DNA of 64,000 nt from Pseudisothecium myosuroides (Eukaryota; Streptophyta; Bryopsida; Hypnales; Lembophyllaceae). Positions 47,452 to 59,100 of the stretch are shown in pieces. The stretch is from contig OX637287.1 in the NCBI GenBank assembly GCA_951799445.1, positions 39,523,724 through 39,587,723 on the forward strand, read 5' to 3'. How positions within the stretch are numbered: position 1 is the stretch's first letter; each line of letters opens with the position of its first letter. A model generated the notes under the pieces. It was not told where the DNA came from and made no database searches. It saw only the letters and a list, made by a program, of their open reading frames with translations. The position numbers were made by a program, and so were the translations under genes.

Positions 47452-47455
47452 TTAA

Positions 47456-48363
47456 AATGGACTATATTTAGACCTATTATTATTTGAATGAAATTTCTAT
47501 GCAAAATTTTTTTTTGGTGAAAAGTCAAAATGTCATTTCTTTTTATAGGAAGAATGTACATCTTGATTAGAATCACATGTAACATGTTTCATGAATTTTG
47601 GATTTTTATTGGTTGAAATCTACTGATTGAAATTTGACCTGAAAATTTTGACTTTTTTATTTTTCACTCCATACATTCTGTCTAAATGCTCAAAAATCAT
47701 TACAGTAGGCAGTATGGCACATAGCAGTTGCTTCAGTTCACCTAAACAACAGAATCCTAGCTACTGTATAATCGAGTTTGTTAGGAACAAAATAGTACAT
47801 CAAGATGTTCATCTTAACTGTACTGATTCAGTGTTACTGAGCAAAAACTCACAAAAGCTCCTCCAGTAGTCAAATTAGTGGAAATAAGTCACAGGGATAT
47901 GCAACAATGGGGAAATTTCATGCTTCATAAGCTCCGCATGAACAGATGCCCTCCTCTCTCCTTCCCATTGTTGAAGCCTAAGTCCAATGACCTAATTCCT
48001 TCTTCCTGTAAGTGGAAGAGCCGAGAAGGCCCGAAGTCTTTGCTGCACCCAAACTTGTGCATTGACAGATGAGGTATCTTACCAGGAGACACAATCAAAC
48101 TTTCTATCTCATAAGGAGGAACACTCTTCGCCTGCAAGCCAATCTATTGTCCGTTTTCTACCATCTGGATGCTTCCGACTGTGTTGGATATGGAGCATAT
48201 TTTTCATTCTAAAATTGCTCCTCAGAGTATAGGAAGTGAAATCCGTCTGATTGCTGGTGGCAAACCCTATTATATGACTAATATCCAATAGTAGTATTCA
48301 ATTGCCAGATTGATGAAAAATGTTTCCAAGCTTGAATGGGAACAACAGATACCCTTGGGATGG
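47456..48363. other. No gene identified
   Basis: Two adjacent small plus-strand frames (47627-47869 and 47878-48072) are less AT-rich than the surroundings, but neither shows a recognisable domain nor obvious splice connection. They may be relic exons. Confidence 0.3.
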
Positions 48364-48508
48364 GCAATTTCATTAAAATGGCAGTATTCCAAGTGCCACT
48401 TTGACGGTGTGCCATTTTCACCATCTAGGACAGGTATAAATTTAAAACAGCCGTTCCAAATTGTTTTCATGCCATTTTAAAAAAATATCACCATTTTAAT
48501 GAAATTGC
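48364..48508. mobile_element. 145-bp MITE with inverted ends
   Basis: GCAATTTCATTAAAATGG at 48364-48381 is mirrored exactly at 48491-48508. The flanks share 'ttgggat/cattggg', but a clear duplication is not resolved. Confidence 0.65.
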
Positions 48509-49042
48509 ACATTGGGTTATTTGCAACGACGCTAGCATGTGAGCGTGGATTGCGTGAGCCTAGAGCCTAAAAATATAAAACATGATGTAATTTCTAAATT
48601 TTTTGGATTAAAAAGTTAAAAGTTTGAAAATTTGAATTTTTTTAAAATTATATTTAGTAAAATATAGTAAAATATATATGACCTAATACCACGGGACCCA
48701 CGACCGTGGATTTTTGATTTAAAAGCCTGGGAAGCTGGTGCTATTGCATGATTTGAAATTTATATCATATTTTGAGAAGCCTTCTCAGGGTAGTCTGATG
48801 AAGTGAGAGTACAAATAATTAATTTAGAGGCAATTCCAAGGATGAGAAGAAAACAAATGCAATGAAAATTCTATAGGATGTAGAACATTGTGTAAGTAAT
48901 AAAATATTCTTTCATTGCAGAAAGGGATACATATTGAAATATGACTATAATATTTAACTACTTGAATTTGAGGATATTGAAGATAATATATCGATACTGC
49001 CTATCTACTTTATACTATGCTAATATCTGTCAATTAACTTGG
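48509..49042. other. No gene; diverged end of the 249-bp MITE family
   Basis: 48524-48550 (gcaacgacgctagcatgtgagc) resembles the left end of the Mutator-type MITEs at 14526 and 19409; the other end is not clear. The remainder is AT-rich 3' flank of the MULE-like pseudogene. Confidence 0.4.
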
Positions 49043-52000
49043 TCACTCACATGTCTTGATGATTCCGACAGCAACAAGCACTTGCTTAACTTCATCCAAG
49101 CTGAGGGTAGGAGCATGGATGAACGTGTTTGTCTTATAATCCAGTTTGCAAAAATAACGAAAGATGTAATAAAGGTGTTTGCAGTTGATATACATGCCAC
49201 GCTTTCCAATAGAGGTCCCGTTCATACTTCCATAATGGGGACAAGTACAAGAGGGAAAGTTACAAAGTGTGATGTTGTAAACCTTCTCGTTAGGTTCAGT
49301 GCCGGACAGAAGTGTAATAATAGCACCAAGTCCAGGGTAGGGAAGGAAGTTCACCCCAGTAATACTTGTAGTAACATTCCTTGCACTTTCCCACTGATTG
49401 CGGTGATTTTCGGTAGGTGCTTTACTGCTCCGACGAACCTGCTTGCCATTCCGAATAGAAGGGATTCTTTCGGCATGTGCTGGTCGAGGATGACTCCACA
49501 ACACAGGCTCAAATACCTTAGACAAGGTAAACAAACGTCGAGGTGACATCGGCACGTTGGATTGCAGGCGGAACCCAGCTTCTTCAAGCTCTATAATTTC
49601 AGTATGGGTGAGATTGGTATCAGTAAGAACAGGCCAGACTTTGGGAATCTCGGGTCGAGTAAGAACATGAGAACGTTTAGGTCCCATGACGCATCGTGCA
49701 ATTTGGTCTGCACAGAACCAAAAATCCTCGGTCTGAACTGCCGTGCCTTTATATTCTTGCTTTTGCCCTCTATAAGTAGGGGCAGCAGTGGGTTTTCCAT
49801 GCCTAACAATTAGTAGCTTGCATTTGGCTTGTGTATACTTCTGAATGGCATGACACTGTTTCCTTGACTTGTGTGAAATTCTTGCTATGTGCCATTCCGA
49901 TGTATCGCAATCCGTTTCCACTACAGATTGAGTATGGGGCATAACAGTATGAAACTCCTCAACTACAGTCTCAAGTTGCACTCTAGCATTGGTTGATCTA
50001 GTTTGAATCCGAGGATGAGAGAAGTTCACCTTGTCTGGGCAATGAGAATCACCTTCGGACCCGATCGGAAGATCCGATTTCCTTTTGCTGGACTCAAATA
50101 CTTCTTCCCCCTCCAAGTGCGGAATTCGAGTGCAAATGTCTTTCGCTCCAGGCATTTCACTAAGTGCGTCTGCAATTTTCTTTCTATCTCCAGATGCCAT
50201 AGCCCTCTTCAGTTTCAAATCTTCTTTAGAAGGGCCTTTTCCAGAAGGGCCTCCGCACAGATAAGCCCTATAGTTGGTCATCTGCATAAAGGCTCAAACC
50301 CAATCATCACACGTGGCCACGAACAAATCAGACCCGCGTTTCCCGGAAGCTTGCATCCATTTGTTGTACACTGTTTCAACCAAGTTGCATGTTTGGATGT
50401 CTGCTAGTTCCTCTATTGTCAATTTATGCCAAGATGACAAATAAAGTCATTATTCAAACGGTTTGTAGTTTAGGATAAGAAATAGGGGAAAAAATAATGA
50501 GAGTAAAGGTTCTTACCGTTTCCATAAATCCACCCCACTGACGATATCAAAAGTGCCAAAATGCGAGCCAATCCTCAAGTTCACGAATAGCTGGTTCTGA
50601 TGCAGCTCCGGAGGAGTACCACCAAGCTCTAATTTCTAAATACATCTTGTCTGCTTCGGATATTGATGTCGCATCCTTGTATTGCCTGTAGAGTCGAATA
50701 TGTTGGTTTTGGAATTCTTTGGCGATTAGCTTCTCCGTATGCTTGTGCATGCTTGTTGCCCATTGGAATGGATGGATCTCCTGACCCATACACAATGCGA
50801 ACTGCATTGAAGTTTGCTTAAGCACTATCACACATGAATCCCTTGAAGTTTGGATCCGACACCCCATTTTTCACCATGACCTTATTCAAACAGCGCCAAA
50901 AAATGATTTGGCCTTTGGTTCCCTCAGTCTGCATATCACATACGGCAATGGTCATGACTTTGCAATAAGTAGAGTCATAGATGTGACAAGCAATAGTTGT
51001 CCATAATTTCACCCTCTTCACATGATCAAACATGATAAAGCAGTTTTCTAGATCGCCACTTGGTTGCATCCGTCGTACAAGATCGACTCCACTCCCAGGT
51101 CCATCCACGAGCATCTTGAACAAATAGACCTTGTCTTGCCCTTGTCCCGGGAATACACTATCATGAATGTACTCCATTTTAGCACGTCCCTTCATATCAA
51201 GAATCCGATCAATCTTGCCAGCACCCTTGCTGTTGCTCCGAAAAGAGGATATCATGTTGCGCACATTAGGCGAGCTAAGAAGTTGGAACTTATCCATGAC
51301 ATTCTCTAACGCATCGCCATGGAGCATCTCTTTTGGTCCGGATCCATTGTGAATAAGGAACGTGTCGAGGAACTCCTTGCTTGCTGCCATGGTAATAGCG
51401 GAAGTTTTGGCGGTTGAAGTTCTAGCTACTTCGTGAGCGATAAGCCCGGTGATTGCTTCAAGAGACTCTCTACACTGGCTGTCAGCAACTGGATGCAAAT
51501 GGACACCCAAGTGGATGCACACACGCGACAAATCTCCAGTTCTGAGTACGTAGTAAATCCGCGAGTTACATAGATTGAGGCAAGTAGGAGATTGTCTACA
51601 AACTTTACACAGCACAGTAGAGTTTGGCGGAGGAATCTGACCTAGGCTAAAGGAATGTTTTGTGGTCCCAATCCACTCAGTTTCGTTACTCTTTGAAGCT
51701 CGTGTGCGGTACTCACATTTCATATTCTCACAGATCAAATGTCCAATACAGTGCGACTTTCTGAATTTTAAACCTAAGTCATTATGGATGTTTGACGTCA
51801 TGGTGCGACACCACGTGTGACCGTCATATCGTTTATCCATGCCCTCCATGCCTCTAGCTCCACATGTAGATCCACGAGATGGTGGCAACTCAAAGAGAAT
51901 GTCACCATTGAATCTAGCCGGGAGAAACTGAACCTTCTGGTATTCTATAGCATCAAAATCAATCTGGGCAAGTTCATTCCGTGATCCAGACACTAAAGAC

Positions 52001-52638
52001 AATTTGTGAAGGCATTGCAATACACTAAGAGAATCACGTTGATTGGGAGGGAGAGGAGGACGAGAAAATCCAGATGATGCAGGACTACTAAGGATAGTAC
52101 GGAAGGTAGTAGGAATGGATGAATCCACCATACATGGCAAAACAACATTCGAAGAGGAAGGTTGTTGACAAACTTTAATTGGCGTTTCACCTTCAGAATC
52201 ACTAGAGAACTCTATCATTGATTCTAGGGACTCACGTTTAACATTGTTGACATTGAACAAAATTATATTCTCAGAGCATCCACTATCTAGAGACTCCACT
52301 TTTATTGGACGTAATACTAGGCGCTCAATAGTGAACTCATCAGAAATGGGTGGAAGTATTTCAGTCGAAGCCGGCAAGGGCTTTGGTGAGAGACCATAAA
52401 CTCTATAGCGTCCTGCATGAAGAAGCCAGTAGAATCCTTCATGATCGCTACATCTTGCCTGCAAAATAGATTCCTTAAGAACGCCGTAGTCACCTTGGAC
52501 TTCTTCCTCTACGACGATAGAAGAAGGGAAAAATCCAAAGCGGACATGAAGGAGATGGGCGGGCACATGTACAGAACCTTGAGTACCTAATGGTAAAACA
52601 AATGGGACCTCATGGCCTTTAGCGACAATACTAGCCAT
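49043..52638 (-). pseudogene. MULE-like transposase with SWIM zinc finger, multiply broken
   Basis: A long open frame runs from ATG 52638 to TAA 50818-50820 (606 residues). It continues in frame past the stop (ANFNAVRIVYGSGDPSIPM), shifts frame near 50760 (TSMHKHTEKLIAKEF...), meets TGA after LAFWHF and probably crosses an intron (donor near 50521, acceptor near 50400). After another TGA at about 50290 it is open again to 49043. Near its C terminus it carries CTCPHYG followed 20-odd residues later by CKH, the CxC..CxH SWIM finger typical of MULE transposases. The block FDHVKRVKLW...FWRCLN...FMCDSA fits the DDE core of that superfamily. The three stops can each arise by C-to-T change of CAA or CGA. 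No terminal repeats were found. It is divergent from the gene at 53.3 kb. Confidence 0.75.
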
Positions 52639-53320
52639 AGTGAAGCATTAAAGAAAATTGTGGGCAACAAACAACACCAAGAAGCCAAAAAAATGAAGCT
52701 TGGATATTTGCAATTGCAGAAGGTGTGGATATAAAGAAGGAGAGACTTGTAGGTTCATTTCGAAGAATAGGAATTTTTACCTGTATGTACAAAAATTTGA
52801 AATTGGATTGATGATTGGAATGCTAGTTATTGCATATCATATCAAGATTTGATATAGAAGAAGGTATGTGAACAACATCTAAAATGGAGGTGGGTAAGGC
52901 GGCGTATTATACGTCATCAATTAATACATCACCGATAATAAATGAATTATAATACAAAGTACGTAGCAATTTGTATCAGACCATGCTGGCAGAGTTACAA
53001 CAAGCAGTGACAGGAGATGATGTGTCATCATGCATTATACTGTATGATGACCTATGACATGCATGCAATTATGATTATATATCTAGAGACCGTTTAAGAA
53101 TCTTGTGGTTGATGATGATATGAGTAACAGACAAATAAAGCCGGCATTTTTGTAATAAAATGAAATTGTAACTTTGTGGAGAGAAGTTGTGTAAGTCTCT
53201 TAGAATATAAAAGCCTATTGAAGAAGATGAAGTAATGTGTAGAAAGGTATGTTCCAAAGAGTGGGTGATGTAGTATGGAGGATGTTGATATTGTAATGCC
53301 TTGGTAGTTGATTATTTCAG
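52639..53320. promoter_or_regulatory. Divergent intergenic region
   Basis: Lies between the start of the MULE-like gene (minus) and the presumed first exon of the ParB/methyltransferase-like gene (plus). AT-rich, with no open frame of note on either strand. Probably holds both promoters; no core element is assigned with confidence. Confidence 0.4.
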
Positions 53321-54149
53321 ATGCAAGAGAACTTCCTTTCTCCATTGTTAACGTTAGACACTTCAGTAAAGGATAGGAAGAAGAGGAGGAAGAAAAGTAG
53401 CTTTCGTTATTCCAGTAGAAGGCAATTGTTGAAGGCTAGAATGATTAGAGGGTTGCCTCGGATCACTGCAACTGATTTGCCGGGCACAACGAGGAATTTA
53501 ACATATGAAGGTATTGTTTCGTGTGAAGCAATTCGGGAGGATATCGTGGAAGGTGAACCCATTTCACGTGAAGCAATTCAAGAGGATATTGTGTAGGGTG
53601 AACCCATTTTATGTGAAAATCAACTGGATATTGCCTCAGGTTGTAGTGATTTGGATCAATACAGTAGCAAAGAAGAGGAAGAAGAAGAACATCAACCACC
53701 ATCAAAGTTGGAGCTAGAGTTCGGAAGTATAATGAGAATGGTAAGAAAACCCTAAACCCAAGTGATATTGACTTTGAATGTATGTGAAAAAATTTCTTGG
53801 ATTCAGATTTAGCAACTACATCATTTTGTTTGCGTCGAAAGCACGATTCCAACGATATATAGCATGTAAAAAACGGATACATATTGAAGAAGTTACGGCC
53901 TAAAAACTAATTCAGCATCTTGGAATCTGGCCTGAAATCTTCAGATTTGGCTGATTTTTAGGCCAAATCCAGCCTTTCGATGTTTAGCAGTTTTGGCTGA
54001 TTTTTGTAAAGTTGTAGGAATGTCCAGAAATTCTGAAAAAAATTAGAGTGAATCTCATGCGTAGAATCTATGGATTAAAAAAAAATTGGCTCAAAATCTT
54101 GAGAACTAAAGAAGTTATTCAGAAGATTCTCTTGAGGTACATCTACCAA

Positions 54150-54182
54150 TTTTTGCCTTTTTTTTTTTTTTTTTTTTTTTTT
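54150..54182 (+). repeat. Poly(T) tract
   Basis: A run of more than 20 T bases lies in the long presumed intron 1, upstream of the minisatellite. Confidence 0.9.
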
Positions 54183-54409
54183 GAGTACGGTTTACCCTAA
54201 ACCTTGTCACATCTTTGGACGTCGTCTTTGAAGGTTGGGAGGCAACAAGCGCATACGGAGGAGGAAGGTGGAGTTACCACCATGGAGGAAGGGGAGGCTG
54301 CGGCGGATTTGGCGCAGCAAGATGAGCATGGAGGAACAATGAGCAAAGCCAATGAAGGGACAGCAAGCGCTCGGAGTGAGGCAAATCCATGTGCTTTTTT
54401 TTTCCTGCT

Positions 54410-56160
54410 TGCCTTCCCAGACCCCAGCCGTTAATGGCTACGCTTTTTCGAGTTCCAATTTAGGAAACTCTTTGCTGAAATTTCGTCAAACACTGAATTC
54501 TTTTCTACCTTCCCAAACCCCAGCCGTTAACGGCTACGCTTTTTTGGGTTCCAATTTAGGAAACTCTTTGCTGAAATTTCGTCAAATGCTGAAATTTTTT
54601 CAGCCTTCCCAAACCCCAGCCGTTAACGGCTACGCTTTTTTGGGTTCCAATTTAGGAAAGTCTTTGCTGAAATTTCGTCAAACGCTGAATTCTTTTTTAC
54701 CTTCCCAAACCCCAGCCGTTAACGGCTACGCTTTTTCGGGTTCCAATTTAGGAAACTCTTTGCTGAAATTTCGTCAAACACTGAATTCTTTTCTACCTTC
54801 CCAAACCCCAGCCGTTAACGGCTACGCTTTTTCGGGTTCCAATTTAGGAAACTCTTTGCTGAAATTTCGTCAAATGCTGAAATTTTTTCAGCCTTCCCAA
54901 ACCCCAGCCGTTAACGGCTACGCTTTTTCGGGTTCCAATTTAGGAAACTCTTTGCTGAAATTTCGTCAAATGCTGAATTTTTTTCAGCCTTCCCAAACCC
55001 CAGCCATTAACGGCTACGCTTTTTCGGGTTCCAATTTAGGAAACTCTTTGCTGAAATTTCGTCAAATGCTGAAATTTTTTCAGCCTTCCCAAACCCCAGC
55101 CGTTAACGGCTATGCTTTTTCGGGTTCCAATTTAGGAAACTCTTTGCTGAAATTTCGTCAAATGCTGAAATTTTTTCAGCCTTCCCAAACCCCAGCCGTT
55201 AACGGCTATGCTTTTTCGAGTTCCAATTTAGGAAACTCTTTGCTGAAATTTCGTCAAATGCTGAATTCTTTTCTACCTTCCCAAACCCCAGCCGTTAACG
55301 GCTACGCTTTTTCGGGTTTCAATTTAGAAAACTCTTTTCTGAAATTTTGTCAAATGCTGAAATTTTTTCAGCCTTCCCAAACCCCAGCCGTTAACGGCTA
55401 CGCTTTTTCGAGTTCCAATTTAGGAAACTCTTTGCTGAAATTTCGTCAAATGCTGAATTCTTTTCTACCTTCCCAAACCCCAGCCGTTAACGGCTACGCT
55501 TTTTCGGGTTTCAATTTAGAAAACTCTTTGCTGAAATTTCGTCAAACGCTGAATTCTTTTCTACCTTCCCAAACCCTAGCCGTTAACGGCTACGCTTTTT
55601 CGGGTTCCAATTTAGGAAACTCTTTGCTGAAATTTTGTCAAATGCTGAAATTTTTTCAGCCTTCCCAAACCCCAGCCGTTAACGGCTACGCTTTTTCGGG
55701 TTCCAATTTAGAAAACTCTTTGCTGAAATTTTGTCAAATGCTGAAATTTTTTCAGCCTTCCCAAACCCCAGCTGTTAATGGTTACGCTTTTTCGGGTTCC
55801 AATTTAGAAAACTCTTTGCTGAAATTTCGTCAAATGCTGAAATTTTTTCAGCCTTTCCAAACCCCAGCCGTTAACGGCTACGCTTTTTCGGGTTCCAATT
55901 TAAAAAAGTCTTTGCTGAAATTTTGTCAAATGCTGAAATTTTTCTAACCTTTGTAGACCCCAGCCGTTAACGGCTACGCTTTTGGGGACTTAGAATGCCT
56001 TGCACCATATGTTCGAATGTAGTCAACTGTTGAAATTTTCAGGCCTTCCCAGACCCCAGCCGTTGACGGCCATGCTTTTGGAGGCATCAATTTCGGGGCG
56101 ATGGTTTCTATGGAGAACTTAGATGCTGAAATTTTGGGGCCTTACTAAACCCAGCCATTG
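54410..56160 (+). repeat. 96-bp minisatellite, 16 units in two 8-unit blocks plus diverged edge units
   Basis: Units begin 'ccttcccaaaccccagccgtt' and are exactly 96 bp, so one frame stays open through all 16 units (54352-55947). Two unit types differ at the end: type A encodes LNSFL and type B encodes L(K/N)FFQ. Their order is A B A A B B B B, then the same again, pointing to duplication of a 768-bp block. Two or three diverged units follow to 56160. Each unit carries the palindrome AGCCGTTAACGGCT. The array lies in what I take to be intron 1 of the ParB/methyltransferase-like gene. Confidence 0.9.
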
Positions 56161-59100
56161 CTGGCTAGTATGTTTTATTACATAGTTTATAATAAATGTA
56201 CACAAAGTAGAACTTCTTCTAATCAAGATTTAAACATTATTTCAGAGATGTTGACAGATGGAGATCCACAAGTACGAGCAGTAGATGTTGTTGTTCAACT
56301 TCTTTCTAAAGATCAATTGGAGTTGCAATTGCATGGCTTTTTGAAGAAGGAGACTGTGAACACTTCTTCGCGTCTCGAGCGGTTGAGATACCAACCCAGG
56401 GCAAAGTCTAAAATTAATATTCCTTTATATCGTATGATCTCTTTGCCGGTTGTGAGGCCTTTCTTGAAGAATGATGTGATGAATCTAGTTGCACATTTTG
56501 TCACTTGTGGTTACATGGAATGAAACGGAGTTTTTTATGTGGCTTTGGAGAACAATGAGGGGAAGACAGTAGATGTCACGGATGACATTGTTAAATCATG
56601 GAGTGCCAACTGGGTACAAGCAAATGCTGCTTTTGAGAAAGAATTGCAGAATGATGAAGATCTAAAAGTTTTCTCTGGCAAGATGTTCATGGTTTGGGAT
56701 GGCAACCATCGTTTTGCAAGCATGGTTGCCTCTTATCAATCGTGATCATACGGACGACTCTATATGGCATTATGCTGTTGAAAGCATTATTTTCGAAGTC
56801 AAGGGGGACATTGCAACTATGCTGGCAGCATTGCATGAAGTCAATTGGTAATCCTTTTTCTTATTTATCAGTTTTCTTTTCATTTCACTTCTTAGTTTCT
56901 AAAGCTTCTTTGATATGGACCATTGTAATAGTTACAATTCTATCTTTTGGAGAGTTGGGTGTTTGCTTCACATGTTTTAACACAATCAATTTTGTGGTGC
57001 TAGGAGAAACCAGAAATCCCATGTTTCCATAAATCTTGTTCACAAGCTCTATCGCATTCAACGTATTGCTGCACAACCGCTCTCATACTTTGAAAAACTT
57101 GTCTCCAAAGAGGATCTGGAGGCACTTGAAGCCAAACAAAAGTCAAAACAACGAACTTGGTTCACTCTCACTCTTGAGGCTCTAAATGGAGTCTTATACC
57201 AGGTTCATTTCTAAAGTCTTATTTTCTATTTCATATTTTTTCAATTCTTTGGTCTTTTTTTTGTTCTTTTTGTTAATTTCAATGAATTATATCTTGCTCT
57301 GGTACTATGCATAACATGTATTATCATGTATATTATGCTTATTTCTATATATCATTTACTCTATGCAGCAAGAGTTGGGGAACGCTGCTGCTGCTACTCA
57401 AAGGAAATTTTACGAAGAGTATCTCAATCCAGCTGATTGGACTCCAAATGCAGTTCATGAATGGGTCTCCAAAGCTGTTGAGAGGGTCAAGGTAGTTTCT
57501 CATTCAGAGCTGAAGAAACAACTCCCCATTGCAGATCCTAAGCACACGATGGCCTTCTTGGAGCAGGTGAAGTGTCACTATGAAACTCATGACGAGAGTC
57601 CAGAGATGACTCAAGAAAAACTTTGGATGCTAGCAACTTCAGTAATGGACACTTCTATGAAGATCAAATGGCTAGAGAGGTGGAACAAGTCTTCTTCTCT
57701 TCGTGAGGCTCTCAAATTCCCTAAACCAAAATTCAGTGATATTGACTTCCCTGAGTGGCTTCATAAAGCTACATGGTGGGTTCAAGTGAGTACTTCTCTT
57801 TCTTTTTCCTGTTTTAGTATTATTTCCTTTAAACATTTTCAGTTGATCATAACATTCTTCTAACTTACAATTTTTGTGTGGCAGTTGGCTATTGAGATAG
57901 AAAAGCTTTTCAATGCTACGGTGGCTGATCTAGACGTGTCTATTAACTATCTTCCTGATAGTATGGATCCTTTGCCCACTATTTTTGATTATGTGGAGAC
58001 AATGCGTATACTGTTGTGGGATACTGCATTCTTTCGTGAGTTTGCTGTGGATAAGGGGATTCACAAGAACCATAAGATTGAAAAGCAACTCAACTTCAAA
58101 CCAGCCATGCAAAGGGTGCTTTATAGGTACTTCAAGTATGTTCTTTTCCCTGCTAAAGCCATTTTCAAATCTCCCACTTTCTTTGCAAATTATTTGGACA
58201 AAGAAAGTGAAGAGTGCATGTTTACAGAGGGGATTATGAAATTTTGGGATCCCATGCATTGGAAAAAGTGTGGATGGTATTTGGATTGTCCCCTCAAAAG
58301 ACCTCCTACTTTTGACATTGCCCTTCGAGATTCTATTGAACCAGCTCTCAAAGGCACAGTTGTAGCTATTCCTAAGACGGTGGACAAGGATGCAGCCAAG
58401 AAGACCAAGAAGACCAAGCTCAAGCCAAAGAAGTTAGTAGTGAAGCTTGATGATTTTGATGAAGATGTGCCAGTTCAAGACAGTCTCAAAAACCTTGTTG
58501 TTACAGGACCTTCTTCTTCAAATGTTGAGGCAATACTCCCTGCTTCAAAGCGGCAAAAGACAACTTCTACTCCCGTGACTTTGGTGCCAACCTCCTCTTC
58601 TATCATTGAGCTACCTCCTAAGCTTAGGAGTATGATGACTTCTTTGGCACCTTTGTCTACAAATCATACATCTTTAGATTTGATCTTGAATGATTCTTTT
58701 GTTAGAATTATTGAGGAGAAGAAGAAGAATGGTACATTTGCTGCACCATATGACGACATTGTGGCTTTTCTATCAAAGGTGAGTTAATTCTTTTTATAAT
58801 TTTTTTATTTCATGTTTTATATTGTTATAAAATCTTACATGTTATTTGAAAGCCATCTCTTCTAATTCATAATATTCTGTGACTTTGACTTGTTCAATCA
58901 TGAATTAATATTCTTGAAATTTATCTTTGTAGGTTGGTGAAGGTAGAGATTTCTTTTTTGATGGAAAAGTGCAAAAGAAACCTGCCGTGGACCTCATCAT
59001 TGCAGAATACCCAGATGGTCTTTGGGTTCTAGGGGTGTCAAATCCGCCATTTCAAATTCCGCATTGGAATGCCAGCATTCCAAGTTTTCTCCACGTTATG

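Noticed and set aside
54352..55947. A 531-residue open frame made of sixteen 32-residue repeats, as a repeat-protein gene
   Set aside because: The unit length (96 bp) is a multiple of three and the unit lacks a stop in this frame, so the frame stays open automatically. There is no plausible start context or conserved flank, and diverged units continue past the stop. I treat it as a minisatellite, although the absence of frame-breaking indels is worth remembering.
59044..59055. NPPF as the catalytic motif IV of an adenine methyltransferase
   Set aside because: DLIIAEYPDG, just upstream, better matches the hydrophobic-strand context of motif IV and the spacing to the following GAFFLFYPD strand. 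NPPF is kept only as an alternative.
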